The notes below the pieces were generated by a model. The model did no database searches. It was not told the origin of the DNA and saw nothing but the letters and a program-made list of their open reading frames with translations. Source: Euonymus europaeus (lineage: Eukaryota; Streptophyta; Magnoliopsida; Celastrales; Celastraceae). From it: a stretch of DNA of 64,000 nucleotides. Shown here piece by piece: positions 61,373 through 64,000 of the stretch; position 1 is the first letter of the stretch, and the number at the start of each line of letters is the position of its first letter. The translations under genes and the position numbers were made by a program. The stretch is from NCBI GenBank assembly GCA_963580455.1, contig OY756966.1, positions 20,587,001 through 20,651,000 on the forward strand. The letters run 5' to 3'.

Positions 61373-61994
61373 TGTTGAAAATACTTTTAGTATTCGAGGG
61401 GTATTTGTTCCTCCTCTCGCCTTTACCTAGGATCAAACTCGGGTGATAGCCTTACAGGCCCCCGGGTGTAAGTTCTGGTACCACTGAGCCAAGCTGGTTC
61501 AGTGGTACCAGAACTTACACCGGGGGGCCTGTAAGGCTATCACCCCGGTTCGATCTTATGTTGGAAATACTTTTAGTATTCGGGGGGCATTGTTTACCTC
61601 CTCCCGCCTTTACCCAATATCGAACCGGGGTGATAGCCTTACAGGCCCCCCGGTGTAAGTCCTAGTACCATTGAACCAACTTGGCTCAGTGGTACAAGGT
61701 TGGAAACTGGGGGGCTAATGAAGGCTATCACCCCGGTTCAATCCTTGGTAAAGGTTAGAGAAGGTAAACAATGCCCCCCAAATACAAAAAGTATTTTCAA
61801 CATAAAGGTTACCTCCTCCCGCCTTTACCAAGGATTGAACCTGGGTGATAGCCTTCATTAGCAAGTCCTGGTACCACTGAACCAACTTAGCTCAGTGGTA
61901 CTAGGACTTCCTATAAGGCTATCATCCGGGTTCGATCCTAGGTAAAGACAGGAGGGGAAACAAATACCCCCGAATACTAAAAGTATTTCCAACA
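61373..61994. repeat. Chain of three palindromes with tRNA-like A/B boxes
   Basis: Three inverted repeats follow head to tail: 61373-61558 (right arm truncated), 61559-61802 (arms about 122 bp each) and 61803-61994 (left arm truncated). Outer arms read TGTTGGAAATACTTTTAGTA and CTAAAAGTATTTCCAACA. At each centre sits CTTRGCTCAGTGGTA, like a Pol III A box, or its diverged form CTGGTTCAGTGGTA. About 30-45 bp outward lies GGTTCGATCC/GGTTCAATCC, like a B box. Both arms have the B-box motif or its inverse. This suggests a tRNA-derived SINE or foldback family. It is not a functional tRNA. Confidence 0.85.
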
Positions 61995-62740
61995 TAAAGG
62001 CACCTCATATACACACCAACTTCATCAAACTGGCACAATTGTTAAGACATTACAACAAGAGTAATTCTTCTATTCATTAACATATATGAATATTATAGCA
62101 ACGACAACCCTCACCTCGTTCAATGTTCTCAATCTTGCACGGGGGATTTCATTTTTCTCTTGTCGTACACGAGACTCACCTACAAAATAGTCCTTCCTTC
62201 TTCTCGGTGAGTTCCCACCTACAATCTCTTTTTTCTTTTTTCTATGAGACTTCACTCTTTTACCTCCCAGGGCTTCACCCTTTTATTTCTCTATACCTCC
62301 TTCTTACTTTCTACTCCATCTATGTCATGCGGTGTTCATGCATATGCTCTCTTTGCCACCCAATTTTTTTTTGCCTTTTCCTTTCTGGACTTGCACGACA
62401 ACCTATGTCCTTGATGAACAATTTTTTCCCCCTTTTGGGTCTCCACACTCTCCAACCCAAGAAACCTATTCGAGCCCCAATTGTCAAATTACTGTATTTT
62501 AACAATTGTAGAATACTTCTCCCATTGGTTTACCTCATCACTCAAACTTGTCTCCTCACCTCCCAACACCTCATTGGCTACATGTCCTAGTTTATCCATG
62601 ATTATTCATATTCCTACTCTTCTTAGGACCTAGTCTTTCTCCACTAATACACTTTAGTTGAGCCCACATACTCTTTAATTGGTAGGGAGAGTTGGAGCAA
62701 GATTGGTTTGCATGTTTTTTTAACCTACATACATACATAC
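61995..62740. repeat. R repeat, copy 3
   Basis: An almost complete R unit not cut by other elements, corresponding to 47640-48256 plus 51366-51518. Its short ORFs on both strands are not considered genes. Confidence 0.75.
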
Positions 62741-62760
62741 CTGGATGCATATATATATAT

Positions 62761-62920
62761 ATTCCTTTACCATTATGTAGATTTAACTTCATTATTTGCG
62801 TAGTTACATTTTATTTTAACATCTATATATATATGTCTGTATTCCTTTACCTTTATGTACATTTAACTTCATTATTTGGGTAGTTACATTTTATTTTAAC
62901 ATCTAATATATATATATATA
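62761..62920. repeat. 80-bp tandem duplication
   Basis: Two copies of ATTCCTTTACCWTTATGTA, running on through AACTTCATTATTTG, at 62761-62840 and 62841-62920, with few differences. Each is followed by a TA run. Confidence 0.92.
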
Positions 62921-63519
62921 TATATATTCAGAATGTTACACTTGTTTACTTTGAGGTAGGGGTTATTTCCTTTCACTCCTAGTACTTGTTGTTCTTGATA
63001 TTTTGCATCTTTGTTCTCTTATTGTTTTATGTATTTTAATTCATCATTTCATAGCATTAAGGTTGTTTTGTACTCATTGAAATTTTTTTCATTCTAAGTT
63101 TTCGAATTCCCTATTTTTGAGAAATTTGACTTGTTTGAAAAAGATATTTTCAAAAATTAAATTTATTTAGAATGTTTCCATATCGAAAAAATATTCATTT
63201 TATTCTAAATTGAAAATTTTCAAAAGTAATTCAATTGAACAAGGGTTTCATTACTATATTCTAAAAATTGTGTATTGTATTTTAAACAATAATATATGTT
63301 TCACTCGTATATTTGGATATGGTATTATGCATGATGATTTTTACGCTACTCATGCATCGTTTTTTTTTGCATTTGTGAATTGTGAATATTGTTGACTGGA
63401 GAAGTTGCCTGAATGTTGTTGTTGACCAGTTAGTGTTAGTTGGCCCTCGTAGCTAGTTATTGTTGCTTGACTTCATTGCGGTGGTCGTGCTGTATTCTTC
63501 ATTATTAAATAGGAACTTT
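62921..63519. other. AT-rich non-coding DNA
   Basis: No coding or repeat signal that I recognise. Confidence 0.4.
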
Positions 63520-63934
63520 GATGCAGACCATTCGTGTCCCTTATTCCACTTGCAAATGTTGTAAATTGACGGCCCGGATCGAGCAGCTTCCAATGAACTT
63601 GAAATAATAAAGGCGAAATTGGACACACAGATTTTACGTGGAAAACCCCTAATGAACAGGGTAAAAACCACGGACCAGTATAGAAGAATTCACTATGGAG
63701 TAGATGATTACAACCTTCTCTCTAATTTAACAAGGAGAGAACAATGACACTCTCTCTTCAAACTAGGAGAAAAACTACCAATCTTTCTCTCTCACTCTCA
63801 CCATCTCTTTCTCTCTCAAACACTTGATTGTGTTTTTGGTGTGACTTACAAATGAGAGATCATGCCTTTATATAGGCTTAGAGTGATGTCAATCTTGTAA
63901 TTTACAAGAATTAGGCAACCTACCATTGTTAAAA
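63520..63934. other. Possible retrotransposon LTR fragment
   Basis: ACGTGGAAAACCCCTA and GGGTAAAAACCACGG form an imperfect inverted pair at about 63636-63675, a structure I associate with repeated LTR/TRIM-like sequences. CT-rich runs and CTTTATATAGGC (near 63865) follow. No partner was found. Confidence 0.3.
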
Positions 63935-63977
63935 ATGTTGAATGTTGAATGTTGAATATTGAATGTTGAATGTTGAA
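63935..63977. repeat. 7-bp tandem repeat (ATGTTGA)6
   Basis: Six copies of ATGTTGA, one with a base change, near the right edge of the window. Confidence 0.95.
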
Positions 63978-64000
63978 ATGATAATTTCTCTTGGTGCAAC

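Noticed and set aside
61680..61740. A tRNA gene
   Set aside because: A-box and B-box words are present, but no acceptor stem or anticodon arm can be folded, and the unit is part of an inverted repeat chain.

Overview
This is plant nuclear DNA, almost certainly from a dicot. The evidence is an intron-bearing plant bHLH gene, plant-type transposons of nearly every major class, and long TA and AT-rich stretches between them. I see no bacterial operons, CRISPR arrays, rRNA genes or functional tRNA genes. The window holds one convincing host gene: a seven-exon bHLH transcription factor on the minus strand (13648-16613, 488 residues) of the plant bHLH112/bHLH123-like group. Everything else that can be recognised is transposon-derived, mostly decayed and in places nested.

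Left part (1-13 kb): a decayed MULE transposase fused to an OTU-type protease domain (minus, 1-2335); a heavily mutated Ty3/gypsy element that looks like the Tat lineage (plus, about 3.7-9.6 kb), followed by an antisense plant mobile domain (PMD) reading frame (minus, about 10.96-12.27 kb); and a Ty1/copia integrase fragment (minus, 12.3-12.96 kb). The bHLH gene follows, and then AT-rich intergenic DNA with TA microsatellites and a probable hAT-type non-autonomous element (18325-18994).

Middle (20-47 kb): a minus-strand copia relic (20.2-23.7 kb); two decayed Ty3/gypsy relics, one interrupted by a clean CACTA element (28710-29542) with a 3-bp target duplication; a copia reverse transcriptase/RNase H relic (32.6-34.4 kb); two long-terminal-inverted-repeat elements (34.57-35.32 and 36.10-36.93 kb); a LINE fragment (40.3-40.64 kb); and a copia element (about 41.6-45.99 kb) that appears to be a chimera of two families joined in frame.

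Right part (47-64 kb): a repeat called R here carries an internally deleted copia element (48257-51365) and a nearly complete, young Ty3/gypsy chromovirus (51519-60536, minus strand, TSD TGAGT). The chromovirus LTRs differ at only about 20 positions by eye, yet its gag-pol carries three frameshifts and one nonsense codon. Its U3 holds a dense array of W-box (TTGACY) motifs and a GTGGGCCC minisatellite. At 61373-61994 there is a chain of three palindromes built from tRNA-like (A-box/B-box) units. I consider this chain, the W-box array, the chimeric copia and the antisense PMD frame the most interesting items.

Insertion order at the right end: the R repeats came first. The copia and gypsy elements inserted into them, and a deletion then removed the left edge of the copia element together with some flanking R. 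All family assignments rest on motif recognition by eye, without database searches.
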